Assembly (NCBI RefSeq): GCF_009720865.1
Contig: NZ_WNLA01000021.1
Coordinates: 62,001-126,000, forward strand
DNA: 64,000 nt
Source of the DNA: Pseudoduganella ginsengisoli
GTDB lineage: Bacteria; Pseudomonadota; Gammaproteobacteria; Burkholderiales; Burkholderiaceae_D
Reading direction: 5' to 3'
The notes beneath the pieces are model-generated. The model worked only from the letters and a program-made list of their open reading frames with translations. It was not told the origin of the DNA and ran no database searches. The translations under genes and the position numbers were made by a program. Within the stretch, counting starts at the first letter, position 1, and every line of letters starts with the position of its first letter. This document shows, in pieces, positions 27,634-36,786 of the stretch.

Positions 27634-30600
27634 ATGAATGTTTCCGCTTATTCGATCCGGCATCCGATCCCTGCGATCCTGCTGTTTATCCTGCTGACTA
27701 TCGCCGGCCTGTTTGGCTTTCGCGCCATGAAAGTGCAGGATTCGCCGGACCTGGACTTCCCTGTCGTGTTTGTCCGCAGCGCGCTGCCCGGCGCATCGCC
27801 GCCGCAGCTGGAGTCCGACGTCGCACGCAAAATTGAAAATTCGCTGGCGTCGATTTCCCAGGTGCGCCACATCTACACCACCATCAGCGATGGCATGGTG
27901 GAGACGTCCGTGCAATTCCGCCTGGAGAAAGACGTGGCCGAAGCCATGGCCGACGTGCGCGATGCGGTAGGCCGCGTGCGCAGCGATTTGCCGGCAGACT
28001 TGCGCGATCCCGTCATCACCCGCCTGGACCTCGCGGACCAGCCGGTGCTGACGTACACCGTCAGTTCCGCCAACCGCGATGAAGCGGCGCTGTCCTGGCT
28101 GATCGACAGTAAGTTCAGCAAGGCGCTGCTGCTGGTGCCTGGCGTGGGGCGTGTCGCCCGTGTCGGCGGCGTCACCCGCGAAATACTGGTGGAACTGGAC
28201 CCGGCCCGCCTCGCATCGTTCAACGTGTCGGCCGCCGACATCTCGCGCCAGCTGCAGCGGGTGCAGCAGGAAGCGTCAGGCGGCATGGCCAGCATCAGCG
28301 GCGTGCAGCAATCCGTGCGCACCATCGGCACCGTGCGCAGCGTGGAAGAAATCGCGGCGCTTAGCATGGCGCTGCCGGACGGCCGCAAGATCCGCCTGGA
28401 CCAGGTGGCGCGCGTGCTCGATACGCATGCGGAGCGCCGCGCCATCACACTGCTCGATGGCAAGCCCGTGATCGGCTTCACCATCACGCGTAACCGTGGC
28501 GCCAGTGAAATCGAAGTGGCCAAGGCCGTGCGCAGCGCCGTGGCGGAACTGGCCGCCAGCGAGCCGCACGTGACGCTGCGCGAAGCATTCAACGGCGTTG
28601 ACACGGTGCGCGACAACTATGCCGGCTCGATGTCGCTGCTGTACGAAGGCGCGCTGCTGACGGTGGTTGTCGTCTGGTTCTTCCTGCGCGACTGGCGCGC
28701 CACGCTGGTATCGGCGCTGGCGCTGCCACTGTCCGTCATCCCCACCTTCATGGTCATGCACTGGCTGGGTTTTTCGCTGAACCTGATTACCCTGCTGGCG
28801 CTGGCGCTGGTGGTGGGCATCCTCGTCGATGACGCCATCGTGGAAATTGAAAACATCATGCGCCACCTGCGCATGGGAAAAACGCCGCTGCAGGCGGCGC
28901 TCGATGCGGCCGATGAAATCGGACTGGCCGTCGTCGCCACCACGGCCACCCTGATTGCCGTGTTCCTGCCGACCGCCTTCATGGGCGGCGTCGTGGGCCA
29001 GTACTTCAGGCAGTTCGGCTGGACCGCATCTGTTGCCGTGGGCGCGTCGCTGATCGTGGCCCGCATGGTGACGCCGATGATGGCGGCTTACCTGCTGAAG
29101 CCCGCCCCGCACGCTGGCCGGGAACACCCGCTGATGGCGCGCTATCTGGCGGCCGTCGCATGGTGCCTGCGCAACCGTTCCCGCACGCTGGCCATGGCTG
29201 CAGCGTTCTTCGTGGCTTCCTTGGCGCTGATTCCGTTCCTGTCCACGGCGTTTTTCCCGCCGGTAAACGGCACGCAGACGCAAGTCACGCTGGAACTGGC
29301 GCCCGGCTCCACCTTGGAAGAAACGCGGCAGGCGGCGGAACATGCGCGCGCCCTGCTGGTGCGCGACAAGGACGTGGTCCAGGTGTACAGCGCCATCGGC
29401 GGCGCGGACGTCCAGCGCGCCACCTTGACGGTCAGCCTGAAGCCGCGCCAGGAACGCGGCCGCAAGCAGATCGACATCAACCGCGACTTGCGCGCGCAAC
29501 TGGCGGAATTGCCCGGCGTGCGCACCACCGTGGGCAGCGCCGACGAAGCGGCGGAAGAATTGACAGTCTCGCTGGAAGGCGACGATGCGGAAGCGCTGAA
29601 AGCCGCCGCACAGGCGATCCAGCGCGAAATCCGCACGATTCCCGGCCTGGGCAGCATTTATTCCGACGTCAGCGTCCTGCGTCCGGAAGTGATCGTGCGT
29701 CCCGATCCGGCCAAGGCCGCTGACCTGGGCGTGTCGGCCGCAGCGATTGGCGACACGCTGCGCGTGGCCACGTCCGGCGACTATGACCAGGACTTGTCGA
29801 AACTGAACCTGCCGGAACGCCAGGTGCCGATCCGCGTGCGCCTGCCGGAATCCGCGCGCCAGGACCTGGACTTGCTGCAGCGCCTGACGGTGCCGGGCAA
29901 GAGCGGCAACGTGCCGCTGAGTTCCGTGGCGGACGTGCGCATCGACAGCGGCGTGGCCCGCATTGACCGCCGCGACCGCATCGGCCGCGTCGTGATCCAC
30001 GTGGAATTGAATGGCGCGGACTTGAACGAAGTCGAGGAAAAAGTCGATGAACTGGCCAGCCTGAAACAGCTGCCGCCCGGCGTCAAGCGCAGCCAGGGCG
30101 ACCGCGAAATGCAGAAAGAACTGTTTTCCAATTTCGGCATGGCCATGCTGACGGGGATTATCTGCGTCTACATGGTGCTGGTGCTGCTGTTCCGCGGCTT
30201 CATGCAGCCCGTGACCGTCATGTCGGCGCTGCCGCTGTCGATCGGCGGCGCCTTTGCCGCGCTGCTGGTGACGCGCAGCTCGCTGTCGCTGCCATCGCTG
30301 CTGGGCTTATTGATGCTGATGGGGATCGCCGTGAAAAACTCCATCCTGCTGGTGGACTATGCGATGCGCGCACGCCGCCTGCATGGCAAGGACCGCGTGA
30401 CGGCGCTGGTGGAAGCATGCCACAAGCGCGTGCAGCCTATCGTCATGACCAGCGTGGCCATGGCGGCCGGCATGCTGCCGGTCGCGCTGGGCTGGGGCGC
30501 CGACCCGAGCCTGCGCTCGCCGATGGCCATTGCCGTCATTGGCGGCTTGATCACGTCCACCGTATTGAGCCTGCTGGTGGTGCCTGTCGTGTTCACGTAT

Positions 30601-30711
30601 GTGGATGACTGGGTGCTGAAGGCCCGCGCCAAATGGCAGCGCCGCCCCGCGCCTGCCGCTCCCCACCACGCGGATGGCGCCATTGCGCGCGAGCCTGCGG
30701 AAACCATTTGA
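27634..30711 (+). CDS. RND efflux pump, inner-membrane transporter (AcrB/MdtBC-like)
   Basis: A 1025-residue transporter with the usual plan: TM1 at the N-terminus, a large periplasmic loop, a TM2-6 block with the proton-relay aspartate pair in GILVDDAIVEIENI, then a repeat of the layout. I choose ATG 27634, which begins MNVSAYSIRHPIPA as RND pumps commonly do and has AAGGA at 27622-27626. An in-frame GTG at 27619 is possible. With the two preceding genes it makes a complete tripartite pump, probably for product export or self-protection. Confidence 0.94.
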   Translation: MNVSAYSIRHPIPAILLFILLTIAGLFGFRAMKVQDSPDLDFPVVFVRSALPGASPPQLESDVARKIENSLASISQVRHIYTTISDGMVETSVQFRLEKDVAEAMADVRDAVGRVRSDLPADLRDPVITRLDLADQPVLTYTVSSANRDEAALSWLIDSKFSKALLLVPGVGRVARVGGVTREILVELDPARLASFNVSAADISRQLQRVQQEASGGMASISGVQQSVRTIGTVRSVEEIAALSMALPDGRKIRLDQVARVLDTHAERRAITLLDGKPVIGFTITRNRGASEIEVAKAVRSAVAELAASEPHVTLREAFNGVDTVRDNYAGSMSLLYEGALLTVVVVWFFLRDWRATLVSALALPLSVIPTFMVMHWLGFSLNLITLLALALVVGILVDDAIVEIENIMRHLRMGKTPLQAALDAADEIGLAVVATTATLIAVFLPTAFMGGVVGQYFRQFGWTASVAVGASLIVARMVTPMMAAYLLKPAPHAGREHPLMARYLAAVAWCLRNRSRTLAMAAAFFVASLALIPFLSTAFFPPVNGTQTQVTLELAPGSTLEETRQAAEHARALLVRDKDVVQVYSAIGGADVQRATLTVSLKPRQERGRKQIDINRDLRAQLAELPGVRTTVGSADEAAEELTVSLEGDDAEALKAAAQAIQREIRTIPGLGSIYSDVSVLRPEVIVRPDPAKAADLGVSAAAIGDTLRVATSGDYDQDLSKLNLPERQVPIRVRLPESARQDLDLLQRLTVPGKSGNVPLSSVADVRIDSGVARIDRRDRIGRVVIHVELNGADLNEVEEKVDELASLKQLPPGVKRSQGDREMQKELFSNFGMAMLTGIICVYMVLVLLFRGFMQPVTVMSALPLSIGGAFAALLVTRSSLSLPSLLGLLMLMGIAVKNSILLVDYAMRARRLHGKDRVTALVEACHKRVQPIVMTSVAMAAGMLPVALGWGADPSLRSPMAIAVIGGLITSTVLSLLVVPVVFTYVDDWVLKARAKWQRRPAPAAPHHADGAIAREPAETI

Positions 30712-30725
30712 AGCAAGGATTCGCC

Positions 30726-31634
30726 ATGAAACATTCAACAGTGGAACTGGGCGCCCCGACCCTGCACATGGAAAACGTGGGATTCCGCTACCGCAACGGC
30801 CACCAGGCCGTGCAGGGATTCACGCTGACGCAGCGCGCCGGCATCCTCGGCGTGCTGGGTCCGAACGGCGCCGGCAAGTCCACGCTGATGCGCATGCTGG
30901 CCACGCTGACGCGCCCCACCGAGGGCGCCATCGTATGGAACGGCGCCGATTGCGTGCGCGAACCGGATGCGCTGCGGCGCAGCCTGGGCTACCTGCCGCA
31001 GGAATTCGGCACGTATCCGGCATTGACCGCCCGGGAATTCCTGCACTACCTGGCCGCCGTCAAAGGCTTGCCGCATGCCGCCACGGCGCAGCGGGTCCAG
31101 CATTGCCTGGAACTGGTGGGACTGGAAGGCGCGGCGGACAAGCGGCTGGCCGACTGCTCGGGCGGCATGCGCCAGCGCGTCGGCATTGCGCAGGCGCTGC
31201 TCAATGATCCGCAATTGCTGATCGTCGATGAACCCACCGTGGGGCTGGATCCGGACGAGCGCCAGCGCTTCCGCAACCTGCTGACGGACCTGGCGGGGCA
31301 GCGGCTGGTGCTGCTGTCAACCCATATCGTGTCGGACCTGGAAGCCAGCGCCACGGCGTTGGCTGTCATGGAACAAGGCAGGCTGCTGTTCCATGACACG
31401 CCGCAGGCGCTGCTGTCGCAGGCGGTGGGCAAGGTGTGGCAATGGACGATTCCTGCTACTGACCTTTCGGCCGTGCGCACAGCGCACCGGGTTTCCGCGT
31501 CGCTGCTGCGTCCCGGCGGCGTACAGGTGCGCATCGTTGCCGCCACGGCCCCGTCGCCGGACGCCGTTGCAGCCGAGCCCACGCTGGAAGACGCCTACGT
31601 GTGGCTGCTGTCCCGCCAGGGAGGCCGTGGCTGA
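30726..31634 (+). CDS. ABC transporter ATP-binding protein (ABC-2 exporter type)
   Basis: A 302-residue ATPase with Walker A GPNGAGKST, signature CSGGMRQR, Walker B LLIVDEP and the H-loop LLSTHIVSDL. It is the CcmA/NatA-like type that pairs with ABC-2 permeases. The start is ATG 30726 behind AAGGA at 30716-30720, 14 bases after the RND gene. The permease follows one base after the stop, so the two form one exporter. Confidence 0.93.
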   Translation: MKHSTVELGAPTLHMENVGFRYRNGHQAVQGFTLTQRAGILGVLGPNGAGKSTLMRMLATLTRPTEGAIVWNGADCVREPDALRRSLGYLPQEFGTYPALTAREFLHYLAAVKGLPHAATAQRVQHCLELVGLEGAADKRLADCSGGMRQRVGIAQALLNDPQLLIVDEPTVGLDPDERQRFRNLLTDLAGQRLVLLSTHIVSDLEASATALAVMEQGRLLFHDTPQALLSQAVGKVWQWTIPATDLSAVRTAHRVSASLLRPGGVQVRIVAATAPSPDAVAAEPTLEDAYVWLLSRQGGRG

Positions 31635-31635
31635 C

Positions 31636-33186
31636 ATGGAAGGCATACAACGATTGACCGCCCTGTTGCGGGCGGACGTGCTGCAGCGGTTGCGCGCGCC
31701 CCGCGTGTGGGCGCTGCTGGCCGTGCTGTCCGGCGCCGCGTGGTTTTGCTTCCCGCCCGCGTCGTCCACTTACATGATCCTCGGCGTGGGCGGTATCTAC
31801 CGTGGCCAGTACGGCAGCGCGTGGATCGGCATGGCGCTGGCCATGCTGTGCATCTGGCTGTCTTTGCTGGGCTTTTACGCCGTGCGCGGCAGCCTGGCGC
31901 GCGACATCGATACCCGCGTGTGGCAATTGCTGGCGGCCACGCCGATGCCGCGCGCCGTGTATTTGCTGGGCAAGTGGTGCGGCAACCTGCTGGTGTTGCT
32001 GATCGTGCTGGCCGGCGCCACGGTGGCGGGACTGGCGGCACAGCTGGTGCGTAGCGAAGACCGGGCCATCGACCTGATCGAACTGGCCAAGCCGCTGCTG
32101 TTACTGGCCTTGCCGCTGCTGTCGCTGACAGCCATGTGCGCGCTGCTGTTTGATTTGCTGCCATGGCTGCGCCGCACTGCCGGCAATGCGCTGTTCCTCG
32201 TGCTGTGGGTCGCCACGCTGGCCGTCACGCAGCAGGGTTTGCAGAGCGAGCAGCAGCGTGCCGGCACGCGCTGGCCGGGCGATCCGTTCGGTGTCAGCGT
32301 GTTTGACCGCACCGCGCATGAACGGCTGGCCCGCCAGTATGCAGTCGATGCGGCGCCGGGCTTTTGCCTGGCTTGCGGCATGGCCAATAAACAGCCCCGC
32401 ATGCTGGACTGGCATGGCTGGCAGCCCACTGCCCGCGAGGCAGCCGGGCGCGCCACGTGGCTGGGTGTTGCGCTGGGCGCCGTCGTGCTGATGGCGTCGC
32501 TGCTGGACTGGGCGGCGGCCCAGGCAGGCCCGCCCGCGCGCGGCTCGGCAACGGGCGCCGGTTACAGCCTGCGCTGGCTGGACCGTTTGCTGCAGCCGCT
32601 GCGCGGCACGGCGTTTGGCAATGTGCTGGCGCTGGAACTGCAACTGGCGCTGCGCCAGCGCCGCCTGTGGTGGTGGCTGTCACTGATGGCGGCATGGGCC
32701 GTGCAATTGCTGGCCAAGCCCGGCGTGGCCGCGCTGGCGCTGGTGGCGGCGTGGGTGCTGTCGCTGGACTTGTTTGCCCGTTCCGGTTTGCGCGAACACG
32801 GCCAAGGCATGGGCGCCGTCGTGTTTGGCGCCAGCGGCGCCGCGCGCCGCGTGGGGTGCGCGCGCTGGCTGATGCTGGTGCTGGTGGGCGTGCTGTGCGG
32901 CTTGCCGTTGCTGGTGCGCTTCGGCATCGGCAATGCGCCGCTGGCGCTGGCGGCGCTGGCCGTGATCCTGTCGCTGGCCAGCTGGGGCCTGGCGCTGGGC
33001 GCACTGACGCGCAGCGCCCATGCCTTTGAATTGCTGGTGTGCGCGCTGGCTTACCTGGCCATCGATGGCGCGCCCGCGCTGAACGTGGCCGCGTCCCCTG
33101 CCCTGACCGGCGCCGTACACGTGGCGCTGCTGCCCTTGTCCGCGCTGATCCTGTGGCGCACCTGGCCAGGAGGTCGGCATGCGTGA
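31636..33186 (+). CDS. ABC transporter permease (ABC-2 type)
   Basis: A 516-residue polytopic membrane protein with about 12 hydrophobic segments in two sets and soluble loops between. The start ATG 31636 lies one base after the ATPase stop. Sequence conservation is low, as is usual for such permeases, so the call rests on topology and on pairing with the adjacent ATPase. Its 3' end overlaps the start of the M28 peptidase gene by eight bases, which argues that exporter and peptidase are made together. Confidence 0.85.
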   Translation: MEGIQRLTALLRADVLQRLRAPRVWALLAVLSGAAWFCFPPASSTYMILGVGGIYRGQYGSAWIGMALAMLCIWLSLLGFYAVRGSLARDIDTRVWQLLAATPMPRAVYLLGKWCGNLLVLLIVLAGATVAGLAAQLVRSEDRAIDLIELAKPLLLLALPLLSLTAMCALLFDLLPWLRRTAGNALFLVLWVATLAVTQQGLQSEQQRAGTRWPGDPFGVSVFDRTAHERLARQYAVDAAPGFCLACGMANKQPRMLDWHGWQPTAREAAGRATWLGVALGAVVLMASLLDWAAAQAGPPARGSATGAGYSLRWLDRLLQPLRGTAFGNVLALELQLALRQRRLWWWLSLMAAWAVQLLAKPGVAALALVAAWVLSLDLFARSGLREHGQGMGAVVFGASGAARRVGCARWLMLVLVGVLCGLPLLVRFGIGNAPLALAALAVILSLASWGLALGALTRSAHAFELLVCALAYLAIDGAPALNVAASPALTGAVHVALLPLSALILWRTWPGGRHA

Positions 33187-35521
33187 TGAAGTTCATATGA
33201 TTCAAACGAAGGAAGTTGACTGCATGTCCAAACAACCAACCGTCCGTGGCGCTGTAGGCATTCCACTGGCGATCTGCATCGTCATTGCTTTGGTGGGACT
33301 GGTGCTGCTGGGCTTTACGCCGGAGCGCTTGCCGGCGCCGGCTGCCGCCAATGCGCCAGCCAGCCAGTTTTCATCGGCACGCGCGCAGGCAGCGCTGGCG
33401 CACATTGCGGCCAAGCCCCATCCGACCGGCACGACGGAAAACGCGGAAGTGCGCGCTTACCTGATGGGTGAGCTGGTGAAACTGGGGCTGCAGCCGGAAG
33501 TCCAGAGCGGGACCGGACGCCAAAGCTCCCGCCCTTGGGGCGTCGTGGGCCAGGTGCACAACGTGGTGGCGCGCCTGCGTGGCACACAGCCGGGCAAGGC
33601 GATCCTGCTGTCGGCCCACTACGATTCCGTGCCGAACAGCCCCGGTGCGGCCGACAATGGCGCTTCCGTGGCCGCCATCCTGGAAACCGTGCGCGCACTG
33701 AAAACCGGCCCTGCCTTGCGCAATGACGTGATCATCCTGTTCACGGATGGCGAAGAAGCGGGCTTGCTGGGCTCCGACGTCTTTGCCAACAGCCACCCGT
33801 GGGCCAACGACGTGGCGCTGGCGCTGAACTTTGATTTCCGTGGCAGCAGCGGCCCGATGCTGATGTTTGAAACCAGCGGCGGCAACGGCAAGATGATTGC
33901 TGCGCTGGCGCGGTCGTCCGGCAACCCGGTCGCCAATTCGCTGCTGTACGAAGTCTACCAATTGATGCCGAACGATACGGACATGACGTCGTACAAGCAG
34001 CGCAAGCTGCGCGGCATGAATTTCGCGGCCATAGAACAGTCGCACAGCTACCACATGCAGACCGACCGCATCGAGGCCGTCAACCCGGCCAGCCTGCAGC
34101 AGCTGGGCGAGATCCTGCTGTCGCTGACGCGCCATTACGGCACGGCGGAGCTGACGGCCGTTGAAGCGCCCAACCGCGTGTACTTCAACCTGCCCGGCTT
34201 GGGCCTCGTGCACTATCCGGCCAGCGCCGCGGCGATACTGGCGGCGGCCACGATGGCGCTGTTCATGGGCGTCACCGTCATGGCGGTGCGTGCCGGTCAG
34301 GCCCGCACCCGCCGCGTCATCGGCGGCGCATTTGCCTTCCTCGCCACGGCGGTGCTGCTGGCGCTGGCGTCGCAGCTGGCGTGGATGGCGATCGGCATCG
34401 TCAACCCGGAAGTCAACCTGCTCGACACGCCGTACCACAGCCAGTGGTATCTGCTGGGCTTTGCCGCTCTGGTGGCGGCGGCCTTCACGGCCCTGCTGCC
34501 GCGCTGGGAACGCTGGCTCAGCGTGACGGAATTCGGCCTCGGCGCCATGCTGCTCTGGGTCTTCCTGCAAGCGGTGGCGTCACTGGCGGCGCCGGGCGCC
34601 ACGTTCCTGTTGACGTGGTCCCTGTTGCCGCTGTTTGGCGTGCTGGTGCTGCTGTTCACGCAGCGCGGCCTGCGCATGAAGACCAGTGTCCGCGCATGCC
34701 TGCTGCTGCTGGGCCTTTCGCCGGCAGTGGTGCTGGCCGCCCCGGTCGTGCGCATGGTGTTCAACGGCCTGGGTCCGCAACTGTTCTTTATTACCGGCCT
34801 GGTGCTGGTACTGGTGCTGGGCGTCATGACGCCGCTGCTGGCATTGCTGAATAGCCGCGCGCTGCTGCCATGGACCGGCCTGGCCACCGGCATTGCCGCC
34901 ATCGCGGCAGGCATGGCCTTTGGCCAGTTCGACAACGCCCAGCCACAGCCCACCAACCTGTTTTACGCGTACAACGGCACGTCCGGCCAGGCGTTCTGGA
35001 TTTCACGCGACGAAGAACTGGACAAGTGGAATGCGAAATACTTCCCGAAAGATGTCACGCCCCGCAAGGTGCCGGAAATCTTTGGCGGCACGCCGCGCCT
35101 GTACTGGGCCGCTTCCGCGCCCGTGCTGCCCGGCCTGACGCCGCCGCAAATCGAAGTGCTGGATGACGTCACCATCGGCTCCATGCGCAGCATCGCGATG
35201 CGGGTGCGCAGTGTGCGCAATGCGCCGGCGCTGACCGTCAAGGTGGAAGGCACGCCCGTCACGGGCGCGCAAGTGCAAGGCAAGGAAATGACGCTGGAAT
35301 CCGGCCCCCGCTGGGTGCTCGAAGCCTATGGCATGGGCGGCGAGTGGCTGGAACTGGCAGTGCAAGTCAAGACTGGCAAGGCTTTTCAGGTAAGGCTCAG
35401 CGACGAGGCATATGGCTTGCCCGCCGCTGAGGCAGCGTCGCGTTCAGCGGCTCTCGTCCCCGGCATGTATGGAACCAGTGCAGATACGGTCCGGGCTATT
35501 CAAGTGATGGAGTTCAAATAA
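33179..35521 (+). CDS. Membrane-embedded zinc peptidase, M28 family
   Basis: A 780-residue protein. One N-terminal hydrophobic segment (about 27-47) is followed by an M28 aminopeptidase domain with probable zinc ligands H147 (SAHYDS), D159 (ADNGA) and E192/E193 (DGEEAGLLG). About eight further transmembrane segments and a C-terminal soluble domain follow, as in Fxna/Pff1-like M28 proteins. The domain probably faces the periplasm. AGGAGG at 33168-33173 supports ATG 33179; AAGGAAG at 33209-33215 makes ATG 33224 (MSKQPT) a real alternative. It lies between the exporter genes and the tailoring genes, so it may trim an exported precursor or destroy stray product. That role is inference. Confidence 0.88.
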   Translation: MRDEVHMIQTKEVDCMSKQPTVRGAVGIPLAICIVIALVGLVLLGFTPERLPAPAAANAPASQFSSARAQAALAHIAAKPHPTGTTENAEVRAYLMGELVKLGLQPEVQSGTGRQSSRPWGVVGQVHNVVARLRGTQPGKAILLSAHYDSVPNSPGAADNGASVAAILETVRALKTGPALRNDVIILFTDGEEAGLLGSDVFANSHPWANDVALALNFDFRGSSGPMLMFETSGGNGKMIAALARSSGNPVANSLLYEVYQLMPNDTDMTSYKQRKLRGMNFAAIEQSHSYHMQTDRIEAVNPASLQQLGEILLSLTRHYGTAELTAVEAPNRVYFNLPGLGLVHYPASAAAILAAATMALFMGVTVMAVRAGQARTRRVIGGAFAFLATAVLLALASQLAWMAIGIVNPEVNLLDTPYHSQWYLLGFAALVAAAFTALLPRWERWLSVTEFGLGAMLLWVFLQAVASLAAPGATFLLTWSLLPLFGVLVLLFTQRGLRMKTSVRACLLLLGLSPAVVLAAPVVRMVFNGLGPQLFFITGLVLVLVLGVMTPLLALLNSRALLPWTGLATGIAAIAAGMAFGQFDNAQPQPTNLFYAYNGTSGQAFWISRDEELDKWNAKYFPKDVTPRKVPEIFGGTPRLYWAASAPVLPGLTPPQIEVLDDVTIGSMRSIAMRVRSVRNAPALTVKVEGTPVTGAQVQGKEMTLESGPRWVLEAYGMGGEWLELAVQVKTGKAFQVRLSDEAYGLPAAEAASRSAALVPGMYGTSADTVRAIQVMEFK

Positions 35522-35523
35522 AA

Positions 35524-36786
35524 ATGATGAAACGAGACATATATCCGATTGGGGAAGCGCCACCGCTGGGAGAGGTACCGGCCCGCATGTATGCGTGCAC
35601 TGCACGGCGCGAACGCTTTGGCGAGCCGCGCACCGGCATGCGTGTGGAAGCCGTACCGGTGCCGGAAATCGGCGACGATGAAGTGCTGGTGTACGTGATG
35701 GCGGCAGGCGTCAACTACAACATGATCTGGGCCGCGCAAGGCATCCCTGTCGATGTGATCGGCCTGCACCAGAAAGCGGGCCATCCGGAAGACTTCCACA
35801 TCGGCGGCAGCGATGCGGCAGGTATCGTCTACAAGGTGGGCGCCAACGTCACGTACCCGAAAGTGGGCGACGAAGTGGTGATCCACTGCGGCACGTGGGA
35901 CGCCAATTGCGAACGCGTGAAAAGCGGCGTCGATCCCATGTTTTCGCCATCGTTCCGCATCTGGGGCTATGACCGCAACTGGGGCAGCTTTGCGCAGTTC
36001 ACCAAGGTCCAGGCGCACCAGTGCCTGCCCCGTCCGCAGCAGCTGACGTGGGAACAGTCGGCCGCTTACATGCTGGTGGGCGCCACGGCGTACCGCATGC
36101 TGTACGGCTTTGCGCCCAACGTCGTGCGCGAAGGCGATCCTGTGCTGGTATGGGGCGGCGCGGGCGGCCTGGGTTCGATGGCGATCCAGATTTGCCGCGC
36201 GGCGGGGGCCAAACCGATCGCTGTCGTATCAAGCCGCGACAAGTTTGACTATTGCATGGAGCTGGGCGCGGTCGGCTGCATCAACCGCCAGGATTTCAGC
36301 CACTGGGGCATGCTGCCGCACTGGACCGACACGGAAAAATTCGACAAATGGTCCGAAGGTGCGCGCGCGTTCGGCAAGGCGATCTGGGACATCCTTGGTG
36401 AAAAGCGTTCGCCCACGATCGTGTTCGAGCATCCGGGCGAGCAGACCTTGCCCACTTCGCTGTTTGCCTGCGATACGGGGGGCATGGTGGTCACGTGCGC
36501 CGGCACGTCCGGCTACAACGCCACCGTGGACGTGCGCTACCTGTGGATGCGCCAGAAGCGTTTGCAGGGTTCGCACTTCGCCAACGACGAACAGGCGGCC
36601 GGCATCAACGCGCTGGTGGCAGCCGGCAAGGTCGATCCTTGCCTGTCACGTACGTTCTCGTTCGACGAAATCGCGTATGCGCACCAGCTGATGTATGAAA
36701 ACAAACACCCGCACGGCAACATGGCCATCCTGATCGGCGCCCGCACGCCGGGGCTGGGCCGCAACATCGATAACAAGGAGTTTTGA
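35524..36786 (+). CDS. ccr: Crotonyl-CoA carboxylase/reductase homologue (extender-unit enzyme)
   Basis: A 420-residue zinc-less medium-chain dehydrogenase/reductase close in length and sequence to CCR. Conserved stretches include AAGVNYNMIW (CO2-pocket Asn), the NADPH loop GGAGGLGSMA, IVFEHPGEQT and KRLQGSHFAN with H351. At the position of the CO2-binding glutamate (E171 of Kitasatospora setae CCR) this protein seems to have D150 (WGYDRNW). CCRs reductively carboxylate enoyl-CoA to ethylmalonyl-CoA or longer alkylmalonyl-CoA. Together with the atypical acyltransferase motif in the PKS, this suggests a branched extender unit. The start follows the M28 stop by two bases. Confidence 0.9.
   Translation: MMKRDIYPIGEAPPLGEVPARMYACTARRERFGEPRTGMRVEAVPVPEIGDDEVLVYVMAAGVNYNMIWAAQGIPVDVIGLHQKAGHPEDFHIGGSDAAGIVYKVGANVTYPKVGDEVVIHCGTWDANCERVKSGVDPMFSPSFRIWGYDRNWGSFAQFTKVQAHQCLPRPQQLTWEQSAAYMLVGATAYRMLYGFAPNVVREGDPVLVWGGAGGLGSMAIQICRAAGAKPIAVVSSRDKFDYCMELGAVGCINRQDFSHWGMLPHWTDTEKFDKWSEGARAFGKAIWDILGEKRSPTIVFEHPGEQTLPTSLFACDTGGMVVTCAGTSGYNATVDVRYLWMRQKRLQGSHFANDEQAAGINALVAAGKVDPCLSRTFSFDEIAYAHQLMYENKHPHGNMAILIGARTPGLGRNIDNKEF

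Noticed and set aside
24974..33186. A siderophore export/uptake system
   Set aside because: No catechol or hydroxamate genes and no ferric-siderophore receptor are near; the only TonB-dependent receptor is 26 kb away beside cyanophycinase.
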